From: Rossellomorea aquimaris
Lineage (GTDB): Bacteria; Bacillota; Bacilli; Bacillales; Bacillaceae_B
Length of the DNA stretch: 64,000 nt
Direction of reading: 5' to 3'
Assembly: GCF_008180865.1 (NCBI RefSeq)
Contig: NZ_VTEX01000004.1
Coordinates: 124,001 to 188,000, forward strand
Made by a program: the position numbers and the translations under genes
The notes under the pieces: generated by a model
The model's database searches: none
What the model was told of the DNA's origin: nothing
What the model saw: only the letters and a program-made list of their open reading frames with translations
Part shown: positions 28,152 to 35,779 of the stretch, piece by piece
Layout: the number at the start of each line of letters is the position of its first letter
Numbering within the stretch: the stretch's first letter is position 1

Positions 28152-28958
28152 TTAAAATGATGTATGTAATAATTCATCGTTGTTAGTACAGTCGCAACCT
28201 ATCTTTTGTCCAAGGCATTTTGGACAAACTTCCATATCACAACCACTAACATGGTAGTGCCCTTTTCTTATCGCACAATCCCCACAAAAATCATAAGAAT
28301 AGTCGTAGGCTTCTTCACCAAACACTATTCTTTTATACTCTACTCCGTTGATAATGCAAAACGTGTAAAGTTGAGATTCAGCGACCTCTAATAAATACTC
28401 GCTTGAATTATTCGCTTCCTTATGAAGTACATCGGGATTACTAAATTTTTCTAAAATCAACTCATTTTCTTCTTCCCAATATTCATTATCAATGAATTCA
28501 TGTAAATCACTTTTTAAAAATCTATAGTGAAATGACTTAAGAAAAGAAAAAATGACTACATAAGTATTTGATAAATCTTTAACGTCTAATTCCACTTCAA
28601 AATGGATTATATTGTTTCTAATCTCAATTGCTTTATTGATTATTCTTTCATCTTGTTCTTTTAAGTCAATTTTAATTATATTTTTTAGTCTATATATAGC
28701 CTTAGTTATAGATACTGTATTTTTAGGTTTATCAATATTATCGTATAAGAATATTTCGTTCTCTCTCCGCAATACTTCTTTAAAAACTAATTCTAATGAT
28801 TGTACGATATTTACAATAGAAAACATCCAGTATCTCTTGTATTCCTTAGGGTAATCTTCATGGGTTGCTAGATGATAAAAGTATAAGGAATTATTTAGAA
28901 AGTCATAGGAATTATCTAATAAGCTTGATTTTATTGTATTAATATATAACACCTCCAT
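28152..28958 (-). CDS. HEPN-motif protein A with C-terminal zinc ribbon
   Basis: A 268-residue protein. Residues ~20-150 form a helical domain ending in I-E-I-R-N-N-I-I-H-F (R114-x4-H119), the HEPN catalytic signature. The C terminus (~222-258) has C225-x2-C228, H234/H236, C240, C245-x2-C248 and C255-x-C257, a zinc-ribbon-like cluster. The start is uncertain: GGAGGTG lies within codons 2-3 of the annotated ATG, so translation might begin a few codons later. It follows the YjcQ-like gene by 21 bases and precedes HEPN protein B by 16. I know of no named system with this exact pair. Confidence 0.6.
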   Translation of the reverse strand: MEVLYINTIKSSLLDNSYDFLNNSLYFYHLATHEDYPKEYKRYWMFSIVNIVQSLELVFKEVLRRENEIFLYDNIDKPKNTVSITKAIYRLKNIIKIDLKEQDERIINKAIEIRNNIIHFEVELDVKDLSNTYVVIFSFLKSFHYRFLKSDLHEFIDNEYWEEENELILEKFSNPDVLHKEANNSSEYLLEVAESQLYTFCIINGVEYKRIVFGEEAYDYSYDFCGDCAIRKGHYHVSGCDMEVCPKCLGQKIGCDCTNNDELLHTSF

Positions 28959-28979
28959 ATAACTAATCGTATTTATGCT

Positions 28980-29273
28980 TTAAAGCTTAAACCATTCACG
29001 CACTTCCTTAACTCCTCTATAAGTCTTCGCCCAACTACTATTACTTTCTAAGAATTCAATGCCCTTTAATGTTATCTTTGCAGAAGAAAGTATTACTGCG
29101 TATGCTATATCATCAGCATAGAAAACAGATATTCCTTTTGCTAATCCTTCATCTTTTAGTAATTGTGCAAGTTCCCCCCATTGTTCATCTGTTAATTCAT
29201 AATCATCCTGTTTAGGTTCGTTATCCTGATTTATTTCCATAAGTACACTATATAACAGCTTTTTCCGGTTCAT
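28980..29273 (-). CDS. YjcQ-family protein
   Basis: A 97-residue protein resembling B. subtilis YjcQ, a small winged-helix-like protein often found in prophages. Family marks are the N-terminal M-N-R-K-K-L-L-Y-S-V-L-x-E-I, the E-Q-W-G-E-L-A-Q-L-L-K-D-E-G helix and the end S-S-W-A-K-T-Y-R-G-V-K-E-V-R-E-W-F-K. A strong ribosome-binding site (GGGGGAG) precedes the ATG. It heads the three-gene operon that continues into the HEPN pair and could regulate it (inference). Confidence 0.7.
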   Translation of the reverse strand: MNRKKLLYSVLMEINQDNEPKQDDYELTDEQWGELAQLLKDEGLAKGISVFYADDIAYAVILSSAKITLKGIEFLESNSSWAKTYRGVKEVREWFKL

Positions 29274-29390
29274 ATTACTCCCCCTTTAATCCTATATTTC
29301 GACAAAATACACTTATAATCCTTTATATGGAAATGTTTTTTGTGTCTGAAGACTTACATGTTGTTATAAAGACAACTATACTTAAGAATG

Positions 29391-29427
29391 AAAAAAACTC
29401 CTTTTGTTAATTAAGGAGTTTTTTTAT
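29391..29427. terminator. bidirectional terminator
   Basis: AAACTCCTT/AAGGAGTTT with A-run before and T-run after. It closes the leftward transcript of the membrane coiled-coil gene. Confidence 0.85.
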
Positions 29428-29452
29428 TGTCTAAAAATGTTAAATACATCAA

Positions 29453-30211
29453 CTAGTTTATTTCTTCATATTGACCTATACTTAATTCTTTAATAATTTG
29501 ATTTTTAACTCTTTCAATCGAATGTTCAAGATTTTTAATATCATCATCCAGTTTATTAAGTCTTTCTTTAAACACATTTTCTTCAGTTTTCAAATCTAAT
29601 TCAACTGATTCCTTAGCCAAGGATTGTACTGAAATTAGTTTACCTATTTCTTCAAGTGTAGGTAAAATGGAAACCACTAGTTCATTAATTTCTTCAGAGT
29701 AATATAACTCATTTTCTTTAAAATACTCTTCAAACTCATTAATTGTAATGAAGGTTTTTTTAAGTTTGTATCCCTTGATAGCAGTTTTTAATAAAGAAAC
29801 ATCTCTATACCTTTCGAAGTCAGACAATGTTTTTGTTACTGTATATTCATCAGATACTTCAGACCTAACATACACTTCAACTTCCCCAAAGGTTATTTTA
29901 TCAAAATTCGGCCATACTTCTTCCCTTTGAGATTTTTTTAAACTTCTTAGTGATGATAAAGCTAATTTATATAATTCCTTATAAGATTCATGCCTTTTAG
30001 ACCTATACAAATTAAAATCATGAAGTTTCCTTTGATAATCGAATTTCTGTTCTTCAGTGTAAAGATTTAATTCATGCTTGTAGCTTTCAATTTCCTTTTT
30101 AAAAATCTGCCCGATAAATCCTTTAAAGTATGTTTTTAATAAAAAAGTTATGATTGCAATTACAATTGAAACTTGACCTAAGAACTTCCACATTTCATTT
30201 ATGTATTCCAT
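29453..30211 (-). CDS. membrane-anchored coiled-coil protein of unknown function
   Basis: About 252 residues from the ATG at 30211, which has GGGGGA 5 bases upstream (earlier in-frame starts lack one). One transmembrane helix lies near the N terminus (~11-30, V-S-I-V-I-A-I-I-T-F-L-L), followed by a basic stretch, charged helices (~40-100) and a C-terminal coiled coil (~195-240). No catalytic motif recognised. It is a single-gene unit with its own terminator, next to the HEPN operon. Small membrane proteins with cytoplasmic coiled coils occur both as phage superinfection-exclusion factors and as defence effectors; neither is shown here. Confidence 0.6.
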   Translation of the reverse strand: MEYINEMWKFLGQVSIVIAIITFLLKTYFKGFIGQIFKKEIESYKHELNLYTEEQKFDYQRKLHDFNLYRSKRHESYKELYKLALSSLRSLKKSQREEVWPNFDKITFGEVEVYVRSEVSDEYTVTKTLSDFERYRDVSLLKTAIKGYKLKKTFITINEFEEYFKENELYYSEEINELVVSILPTLEEIGKLISVQSLAKESVELDLKTEENVFKERLNKLDDDIKNLEHSIERVKNQIIKELSIGQYEEIN

Positions 30212-30392
30212 TATATCCCCCATTTTAATTCTAAAATTGCCTACCAGGAAATTATACCCATCACTTATTATGATATCAACTAGTTTCAATGAGTAACCAG
30301 TGAAGTTAAAAACTTAAAAATTCATGTCTGTATTCATAACCGTTGTTGTTTATGGGTTGTAAGATACAAAAATGATAAAGGTGGAAATTAGA

Positions 30393-30722
30393 ATGAATGC
30401 AACCCTTACAAAAAAAATCGAATTAAATTTAGACTCTACGCTACACAGTACTATGATTAAGTACATTGTTGAAAAATCAATCAGTGGTATTACTCAGGGT
30501 GAACTTATTGAGTTGAGAGATATGTTTATGTATGATAAAAGTCTATATTGTGCATCCATCAAGAAAAGATATACACCACTTCTCGGCTTATTAGAATTTC
30601 AGTATCATATCACTGAAGATGTTGAACATAGCTTATTAGCACTAACACATGATTCTATTCACAAAGTCAAATTCAACTTTTTTGATGAACCAAATACAGT
30701 TATTGAAATTAGTGTCACTTAA
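30393..30722 (+). CDS. uncharacterised small protein (109 residues)
   Basis: A 109-residue protein starting at the ATG at 30393, with AAAGGTGG 7 bases upstream; an in-frame ATG 21 bases earlier is less well supported. It has a central helix with a T-Q-G-E-L-I-E-L-R-D-M-F segment and a beta-rich C terminus. Family unknown. It is divergent from the membrane coiled-coil gene and convergent with the replication gene. Confidence 0.55.
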   Translation: MNATLTKKIELNLDSTLHSTMIKYIVEKSISGITQGELIELRDMFMYDKSLYCASIKKRYTPLLGLLEFQYHITEDVEHSLLALTHDSIHKVKFNFFDEPNTVIEISVT

Positions 30723-30729
30723 AACCTTA

Positions 30730-30760
30730 GGGGAATGGATAAACACCATTCTCCTTTTTT
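30730..30760 (+). terminator. terminator after the 109-residue gene
   Basis: GGGGAATGG pairs with CCATTCTCC (one G-U), then six Ts. It overlaps the 3' end of the convergent replication gene. Confidence 0.8.
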
Positions 30761-31574
30761 ACTTTTCCCACAATGTATTGAAGGCTTCCATAAGGCTTAC
30801 TGTTCTAAGCTTCTTGTTAAGAATACCCCAGTAGAAGCCAAATGGATTGCATACCCTACCAAGTTTCATTCTCCTTATCAGCATTTTGAAAGCTTGAATA
30901 CTGGTTTCCACAACATCACTTGTTACATTGTGTTTACTTGCTGATATCTGTACTATCTTCCAGTATTCTTCAATGGTCTTAGCATCATCAAAGAAGCACT
31001 TAACAAACTTTGTAAAGTTAGAAGGTACATGTTCACCAACAAAGGAAGCACCTAATTTCTCATTGGCTGATTGTTGAATATAGTTTTCATTAGTGACTTG
31101 ATTAATTTCATCATCAGTACGTATATCTTTAATATGATTAATGGTTTTAGAAAGGTTGTCTGTTTGTGGTTGGTTCAATTTATCAACTTCAGATGGTTCA
31201 GAACCTGTCGAATAAGAATTAAATACATAAACATTGCTTGATTTACTGCCGTTTTTCCTTTCAGTTTCATGTACCGTGAGTAAGCCAAATTGCTTTGCTT
31301 TTGTCACCATGCGTTTAAATGTGCTTCTGCTGATTCCAGGACCATCTAATTCATGTGTAGCTTTAGTTAAAGTTCCAATCTTAGCATTACAAACACCAAA
31401 TACCTTTGCAGAAAAACGTACTAAACGCTTAAGTGCTACTAATTCTGATTTAGTGAACTCTTTCTTAACGTCAAGCATCCACTGTTCAAAGTGATTGTTA
31501 AAGTCCTTTATATCACTGAATTGAGAAAGGTGTTTAAAGTTGTTTATGTTCCCTGATTTGTATGTAGATTCCAT
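30759..31574 (-). CDS. putative DNA-binding replication initiator (winged-helix type)
   Basis: A 271-residue protein from the ATG at 31574 (AGGAG ~10 bases upstream). The N-terminal half (~40-135) has a winged-helix look: F-T-K-S-E-L-V-A-L-K-R-L-V-R-F then G-I-S-R-S-T-F-K-R-M-V-T-K-A-K-Q-F-G-L-L-T-V-H. After a polar linker the C-terminal part (~185-265) contains an F-G-F-Y-W-G-I-L-N-K-K-L segment. Layout and size resemble initiators of theta-type plasmids and phage replication proteins, but I cannot assign a family. A predicted antisense RNA over its leader supports a copy-control setting. Confidence 0.45.
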   Translation of the reverse strand: MESTYKSGNINNFKHLSQFSDIKDFNNHFEQWMLDVKKEFTKSELVALKRLVRFSAKVFGVCNAKIGTLTKATHELDGPGISRSTFKRMVTKAKQFGLLTVHETERKNGSKSSNVYVFNSYSTGSEPSEVDKLNQPQTDNLSKTINHIKDIRTDDEINQVTNENYIQQSANEKLGASFVGEHVPSNFTKFVKCFFDDAKTIEEYWKIVQISASKHNVTSDVVETSIQAFKMLIRRMKLGRVCNPFGFYWGILNKKLRTVSLMEAFNTLWEK

Positions 31575-31685
31575 TATGAATTGTTCTCCTGTCTCCAACT
31601 GGAACAAGGTACACAACCAACACACTAAAGAAGGCATCACTAAAGACACCTTGCAATCCTGTAATTTTTTTATTAGAATGAAGGT

Positions 31686-31781
31686 TGAAGTACGTTGTAC
31701 CGTATTTATTTTGTGGTAAAGCGTCGTATAGCGTATATGTGTTACTTAGTCACCTACTGCAATAGGTGACTTTTTCTTTTT
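31686..31781 (+). ncRNA. predicted antisense (counter-transcript) RNA over the initiator leader
   Basis: On the plus strand a promoter-like TTGCAA (31651-31656), 17-base spacer and TAGAAT (31674-31679) is followed ~70 bases later by a perfect 9-bp hairpin, AGTCACCTA/TAGGTGACT (31748-31771), with a T-rich tail. The predicted ~96-base RNA has no coding frame and runs against the untranslated leader of the initiator gene. On the minus strand the same hairpin has no T-run, so it is directional. Confidence 0.5.
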
Positions 31782-31799
31782 TGTAGTAACCTTAGTTCC

Positions 31800-32060
31800 T
31801 TACTTTCTTATCGTGTGACATAAATTCAGTAAAGTCAGTGCAAAACGTTCTGCTTCTTCAACTCCGATTGATAAAGTTGCTTCAACTTCTTTTTCTCCAC
31901 TTCTTGCTAATTCAAGGAATATGGAATCATCAACTTTTTCACTGTCCACCAGTGAATCCTTATAAACCTTCTTGGCATCAGATACTTTCCAGTAATGGCT
32001 TTCCACTCCCAAATATAACTTTTCATCTTCAGTGTCAAAAACTTGATATCTGTTCTCCAT
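31800..32060 (-). CDS. uncharacterised acidic small protein (86 residues)
   Basis: An 86-residue acidic protein from the ATG at 32060, chosen because AGGAG lies 8 bases upstream. N-terminal beta hairpin-like segment (Y-Q-V-F-D-T-E-D-E-K-L-Y-L-G), then helical. Family unknown. It sits 15 bases downstream of the integrase gene and ahead of the initiator, a place often taken by excisionase or copy-control genes, but it has no visible DNA-binding motif and is acidic. Confidence 0.55.
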   Translation of the reverse strand: MENRYQVFDTEDEKLYLGVESHYWKVSDAKKVYKDSLVDSEKVDDSIFLELARSGEKEVEATLSIGVEEAERFALTLLNLCHTIRK

Positions 32061-32075
32061 TCCTATCACTCCTAC

Positions 32076-33068
32076 TTAAATTTTTAGATTTGTTAAAGGT
32101 GAATGCTTCTGATATTTCTGTCCTATTTCCTTATCCGTAAAATCAAGATAAGCCTTTTGAGTAACTTCAACACTGGAATGCCCTAAGATACGTGATAACG
32201 AAACCCAATCACCACCATGAAGCAAATAATACTTTGCAAAGTTGTTCCTTAATTGATGTGGATGTATTCCCACACCTACTTTCCTTCCAGCATCCCTTAA
32301 TGACTTTTCAAAGTTCCTTACCTCCAGTTGAGTTCCACGAATAGTTGGAAACAAGAAATCACTATTAGAGAACCTATCATGGTAAAGCAACCAACGTTTA
32401 ATATCACTCGACATTCTGAAGGAAAAGTACACGTATCTTTGCTGATGGTTCTTTGGATTTTCTATCAATATTGCCTTGTTTTTGAAATCAAAGTGGTCTG
32501 CCTTTAACGTTAGACATTCTGAAATTCTCATGCCTGTATCTAAAAGCAACCTTGTTACTATCCAGTTCCGATAACCATGAAATGTAGTTGTGTCAAACTG
32601 CCTAAGCACTTTAACGATATCTTCACTACTCAATAAAGGTTTCTGTTTCCGGACAGGCTTTATGTTATTTATGCTTTCTACAGGATTAACCTTTATTTCA
32701 CGTTCTACAGTGTGTAAATAGTTAAAGAATACTTTGATATTCCTTAAGTAATTTGCAACCGTTGTATCGCTTATAGGCTTGTTGTAATCGTTTCTAAGGT
32801 CAGGGTGATTCACTTTCATTGAAGCAGTATCAGAAACTACAGTGTATTTACCACGTTCACGCAAATACTTGATGTAATGCCTGATATGTGCCGATTTAAC
32901 CTTACTCACTTCATTTACCTGAAACTGTTCTTCCATGTAATGAACAAATAGCCTTAATGTCTGTTCATAGCTGCGTAACGTTTTTTGAGTTAAATTCTTA
33001 CTGGAACAATACAACATGAAGTTGTCCATTTGCAGTTCCATATCAGACAACAACAAAAAAGACACCAT
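32076..33068 (-). CDS. int: tyrosine recombinase (integrase)
   Basis: A 330-residue phage-type integrase. The N-terminal SAM-like core-binding domain (~12-135) precedes the catalytic domain (~145-320) with the full active-site set: R181 (DTGMRISE), K206, H271-x2-R274 (HPHQLRNNF), H297 (LGHSS) and Y307. It should catalyse integration and excision between the 105-bp repeats. The start is uncertain: ATG at 33068 touches its AAAGG, and internal ATGs at residues 10 and 14 are alternatives. It is transcribed in the same direction as spo0A, 160 bases downstream of its stop. Confidence 0.93.
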   Translation of the reverse strand: MVSFLLLSDMELQMDNFMLYCSSKNLTQKTLRSYEQTLRLFVHYMEEQFQVNEVSKVKSAHIRHYIKYLRERGKYTVVSDTASMKVNHPDLRNDYNKPISDTTVANYLRNIKVFFNYLHTVEREIKVNPVESINNIKPVRKQKPLLSSEDIVKVLRQFDTTTFHGYRNWIVTRLLLDTGMRISECLTLKADHFDFKNKAILIENPKNHQQRYVYFSFRMSSDIKRWLLYHDRFSNSDFLFPTIRGTQLEVRNFEKSLRDAGRKVGVGIHPHQLRNNFAKYYLLHGGDWVSLSRILGHSSVEVTQKAYLDFTDKEIGQKYQKHSPLTNLKI

Positions 33069-33085
33069 CCTTTACTGGTAAATTT

Positions 33086-33146
33086 ACATACCAATAAAAA
33101 ATGATGTCTTTCGGTAAACATACTGTTTATTTATAGGTTCAAAAAG
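33086..33146. promoter_or_regulatory. integrase-side arm-type recombinase sites
   Basis: Reading on the minus strand from the att inward: CTTTTTGAAC (33137-33146), ACAGTATGTTT (33115-33125) and ATCATTTTTTATTGGTATGT-like (33086-33105). These blocks match, in order, those inside the distal end at 20407-20456, in inverted orientation. Confidence 0.6.
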
Positions 33147-33219
33147 AAGTTAGTTGGTCACCATGCACTGAATAGCGATAATTTAGTGTTGTGGATAAAA
33201 ACCAGTGATACCAACCCTA

Positions 33220-33324
33220 CTTACCCTTTCATGAAGCCATATGTTCCAGACGAAGCTTATCAGCAACCATCGCAATGAACTCTGAGTTTGTCGGCTTTGC
33301 TTTTGACATACTCACTGTGTATCC
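33220..33324. repeat. attachment site copy forming the present 3' end of spo0A
   Basis: 105 bases identical to 20289-20393, covering the last 31 codons and stop of spo0A plus nine bases beyond. Identity ends at codon boundaries with unrelated sequence on both outer sides. Confidence 0.93.
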
Positions 33325-34008
33325 AAACAAAGAAGAAATGGAATCGATATTCCCTCTGCTCCATGCTACTTCAATTGCATGTCGAATGGCACGCTCTACT
33401 CTCGATGCTGTTGTGTTGTATTTTTTTGCAATATCAGGGTAAAGGACCTTTGTAATTGAACCAAGTAATTCGATATCGTTATAAACCATAGAAATCGCTT
33501 CTCTTAAATATAAGTAACCTTTAATATGTGCCGGAACGCCAATTTCGTGGATGATGCTTGTAATACTTGCATCTAAGTTTCTAGGTTTCTGCTCTGTATG
33601 CATTCTGGGTGAGGAAGGTTTTTTGATGATTGGGTTTGATTTACCGCTTACTTGTCTAATGTGACTCACTAGATTTTCCATATCAAATGGCTTTAGGATA
33701 AAGTAAGAAGCTCCAAGGTCGACGGCTTTCTTCGTAACATCTTCTTGACCGAAAGCTGTCAGCATGATGACATTAGGAATGCTCTTCTTTTCACGAAGTC
33801 GTTCGAGCACAGCGAGCCCGTCCAAATGAGGCATAATAATATCCAATACCAGGACATCAGGCTCCACTTCTTCTAACAAATCTAAACAATCTTGGCCATT
33901 ATGAGCAATTCCTACTACTTCCATATCATTTTGTGAAGCAATGTAGTCTTCCAATAATGACGTAAGTTCACGGTTATCATCCACAACACATACTTTAATC
34001 GATTTCAC
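33229..34008 (-). CDS. spo0A: stage 0 sporulation response regulator Spo0A
   Basis: A 259-residue master regulator of sporulation entry. The receiver domain (~3-120) has D10/D11 and phospho-acceptor D56 ([13 protein letters not shown]) plus the conserved K in FILKPFD. A variable linker with several P and S (~125-145) leads to the highly conserved DNA-binding domain ([14 protein letters not shown] to the end, with the [17 protein letters not shown] recognition region). The GTG at 34008 is chosen: AGGAGG lies 9 bases upstream and the family uses GTG here. The final 31 codons lie in the element's attachment repeat, but the protein is full length. Confidence 0.97.
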   Translation of the reverse strand: MKSIKVCVVDDNRELTSLLEDYIASQNDMEVVGIAHNGQDCLDLLEEVEPDVLVLDIIMPHLDGLAVLERLREKKSIPNVIMLTAFGQEDVTKKAVDLGASYFILKPFDMENLVSHIRQVSGKSNPIIKKPSSPRMHTEQKPRNLDASITSIIHEIGVPAHIKGYLYLREAISMVYNDIELLGSITKVLYPDIAKKYNTTASRVERAIRHAIEVAWSRGNIDSISSLFGYTVSMSKAKPTNSEFIAMVADKLRLEHMAS

Positions 34009-34068
34009 TACAGGTTTCCTCCTCAATCCTAATTAATTCTTCTCTGTAATTTTATTCTAAATTACTTT

Positions 34069-34195
34069 TTCGACAATGCAACCTAAATTCCTTTTATTTT
34101 TGAAAAAAACTTGAAAAATATTATATTTTCTTTGATTTTCTAAAGATTTCTTTATATTTCGACCCTATTCGATATTCACTCATCGATTTGTCGAA
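34069..34195 (-). promoter_or_regulatory. spo0A upstream region with two perfect 0A boxes
   Basis: TGTCGAA occurs on the minus strand at 34069-34075 and on the plus strand at 34189-34195, both exact to the 0A-box consensus. The near one lies next to a sigma-H-like AGGAATTT, as in the autoregulated sporulation promoter of B. subtilis. Autoregulation by phosphorylated Spo0A is predicted. The rest of 34009-34304 is AT-rich and gene-free. Confidence 0.6.
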
Positions 34196-34304
34196 TAATC
34201 TTTATTTTAACAAGTTTATCGTGCTTTTGGCAAACCTTCCTTATTTTCTATGTCCTTTTCTTGAATCATGTCTTACAAATTCTTGTAATGGTTAATTTCA
34301 CAAA

Positions 34305-34356
34305 AAAAAAGAACCCTTATAAGCACCCACGATCGGGACTTTAGTAAGGGTTTTCC
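34305..34356 (-). terminator. terminator of spoIVB
   Basis: On the minus strand AACCCTTA pairs with TAAGGGTT around an extended loop, followed by a nine-T run. Confidence 0.75.
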
Positions 34357-34360
34357 ATTT

Positions 34361-35650
34361 TTAGCTTGCTCGGTCATGATTTTTCTTGTAAATATCGATT
34401 CCCGCTTCACTCAGCATCCATTCAATATGAACGCCATAGCCACTTGTAGGATCATTTACAAACACATGTGTGACGGCTCCGATGACTTTGCCATTTTGAA
34501 TAATCGGACTTCCACTCATGCCTTGGACAATTCCACCGGTTTTATCCAACAGCCTGGGATCTGTTACTTTCAATACCATTCCTTTTGTTGCCGGATATTT
34601 CTGTGGGATGGTGCTGACGATTTCAATATCGTACATTTCTACATCTTTTCCATCTACTACAGTCAATATCTGGGCAGGTCCTTCTTTCACTTGATGGGAA
34701 AGAGCGATAGGCATTGGTTTATCCATGAGATCGTTATCTATGGATTGATTTAATTCACCAAAAATCCCGAATGGACTGTTCCTGGTAATATTTCCAATTA
34801 CGTTCCGATCAGAAGAAAAACGGGCTAGTTTTTCACCAGGTTTTCCGTCTGTCCCTTTTTGAATGGACGTTACTTCTGAATGAACAATTTCACCGTTTTC
34901 AACGACAATCGGTTTTTTTGTATCCATATCAGAAATGACATGGCCAAGCGCCCCATACTTCTTGGACTTCGGGTCAAAGAACGTCATTGTTCCGATTCCA
35001 GCTGCAGAATCACGAATATACAACCCTAATTTATAGTTTTTTTCCCCTTTTTCTTTTAACGGGAGCAATTGAGTTTTTACGGTCTTCTGTTCACGTTTGA
35101 TCACAACGTCTAAAGATCGTGATTCTTCACCTGCCTTCTGAACAAAAGGAGCAACATCCGCAAGTTCTTCAATTTTGGTTCCGTTTATTTCTGTAATCAT
35201 ATCCCCTACCTGAATTCCGGCTTTTTCGCCTGGAGACATCTTACCTGCATCTGTTTCAACCAGATGATGACCTACGACTAACACCCCGACAGTATTTAAT
35301 TTCACCCCGATGGATTGACCACCCGGGATCACCTTGAAATCTTTCAGTACTTCTACATCGACTTTTTTAATGGGTAACCCAGCTAACTCAAATACCACTT
35401 CATCCTTGCCTACAGAACTTCCTTGGATTGAGAGCTGACCTTCCTCTTCTTTCAATTGAACATGTTGATTATCAGACGAACCCATCGTCGTAACGGATGC
35501 AGCCTTAGGGAGAGCAACTTGATCCCCTTCCATCACCCTTACAGAGTTCGGAGTATTGATAAACTGTTGAACAGGTTTGTAGAAACCAATAAGGCAAAGC
35601 GAAACAAGGAGAATTCCACCTATACATTTTCTTAACCAATCTAAACTCAA
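34361..35650 (-). CDS. spoIVB: SpoIVB serine peptidase (S55), sigma-K checkpoint protease
   Basis: About 429 residues. It is made in the forespore and secreted into the intermembrane space, where it cleaves SpoIVFA and starts pro-sigma-K processing. It has an N-terminal signal/transmembrane segment (~8-25), a PDZ domain (~95-185, with [18 protein letters not shown]) and an S55 peptidase domain with [11 protein letters not shown] (catalytic His) and [12 protein letters not shown] (catalytic Ser). A TTG start at 35650 is preferred, 9 bases after AGGAG; it gives the N terminus S-L-D-W-L-R-K as in relatives. The longer ORF start has no support. It is upstream of spo0A as in Bacillus. Confidence 0.93.
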   Translation of the reverse strand: MSLDWLRKCIGGILLVSLCLIGFYKPVQQFINTPNSVRVMEGDQVALPKAASVTTMGSSDNQHVQLKEEEGQLSIQGSSVGKDEVVFELAGLPIKKVDVEVLKDFKVIPGGQSIGVKLNTVGVLVVGHHLVETDAGKMSPGEKAGIQVGDMITEINGTKIEELADVAPFVQKAGEESRSLDVVIKREQKTVKTQLLPLKEKGEKNYKLGLYIRDSAAGIGTMTFFDPKSKKYGALGHVISDMDTKKPIVVENGEIVHSEVTSIQKGTDGKPGEKLARFSSDRNVIGNITRNSPFGIFGELNQSIDNDLMDKPMPIALSHQVKEGPAQILTVVDGKDVEMYDIEIVSTIPQKYPATKGMVLKVTDPRLLDKTGGIVQGMSGSPIIQNGKVIGAVTHVFVNDPTSGYGVHIEWMLSEAGIDIYKKNHDRAS

Positions 35651-35747
35651 TATATTCACTCTCCTCGCTTCTAATCCACACACACTAACTATTGGCTACA
35701 GTTTTAATTTTGCCTTTAACAGCCACATTTATAACTGGTAATCATGA

Positions 35748-35779
35748 AAAAAAAGCTACCCGAATTGGATAGCTTTTCA
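35748..35779 (-). terminator. terminator of recN
   Basis: AGCTATCC/GGGTAGCT on the minus strand, then eight Ts, overlapping the recN stop. Confidence 0.8.

Larger units (their letters stand above)
20289..33324. mobile_element. ~12.9-kb integrative element inserted at the 3' end of spo0A
   Basis: Bounded by perfect 105-bp direct repeats. The tyrosine recombinase gene abuts one repeat. The contents are visibly more AT-rich than the flanks. Both flanking regions are neighbours in the B. subtilis type of gene order (spo0A and yqiK). Cargo: XRE repressor, phage-type HTH protein, coiled-coil proteins, a YjcQ-like protein, a two-gene HEPN module, a membrane coiled-coil protein, a candidate replication initiator and integrase. 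No relaxase, large terminase, portal, capsid or lysis genes are recognisable, so it is probably a satellite-like island relying on a helper, or a replicating integrative plasmid. Confidence 0.9.
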
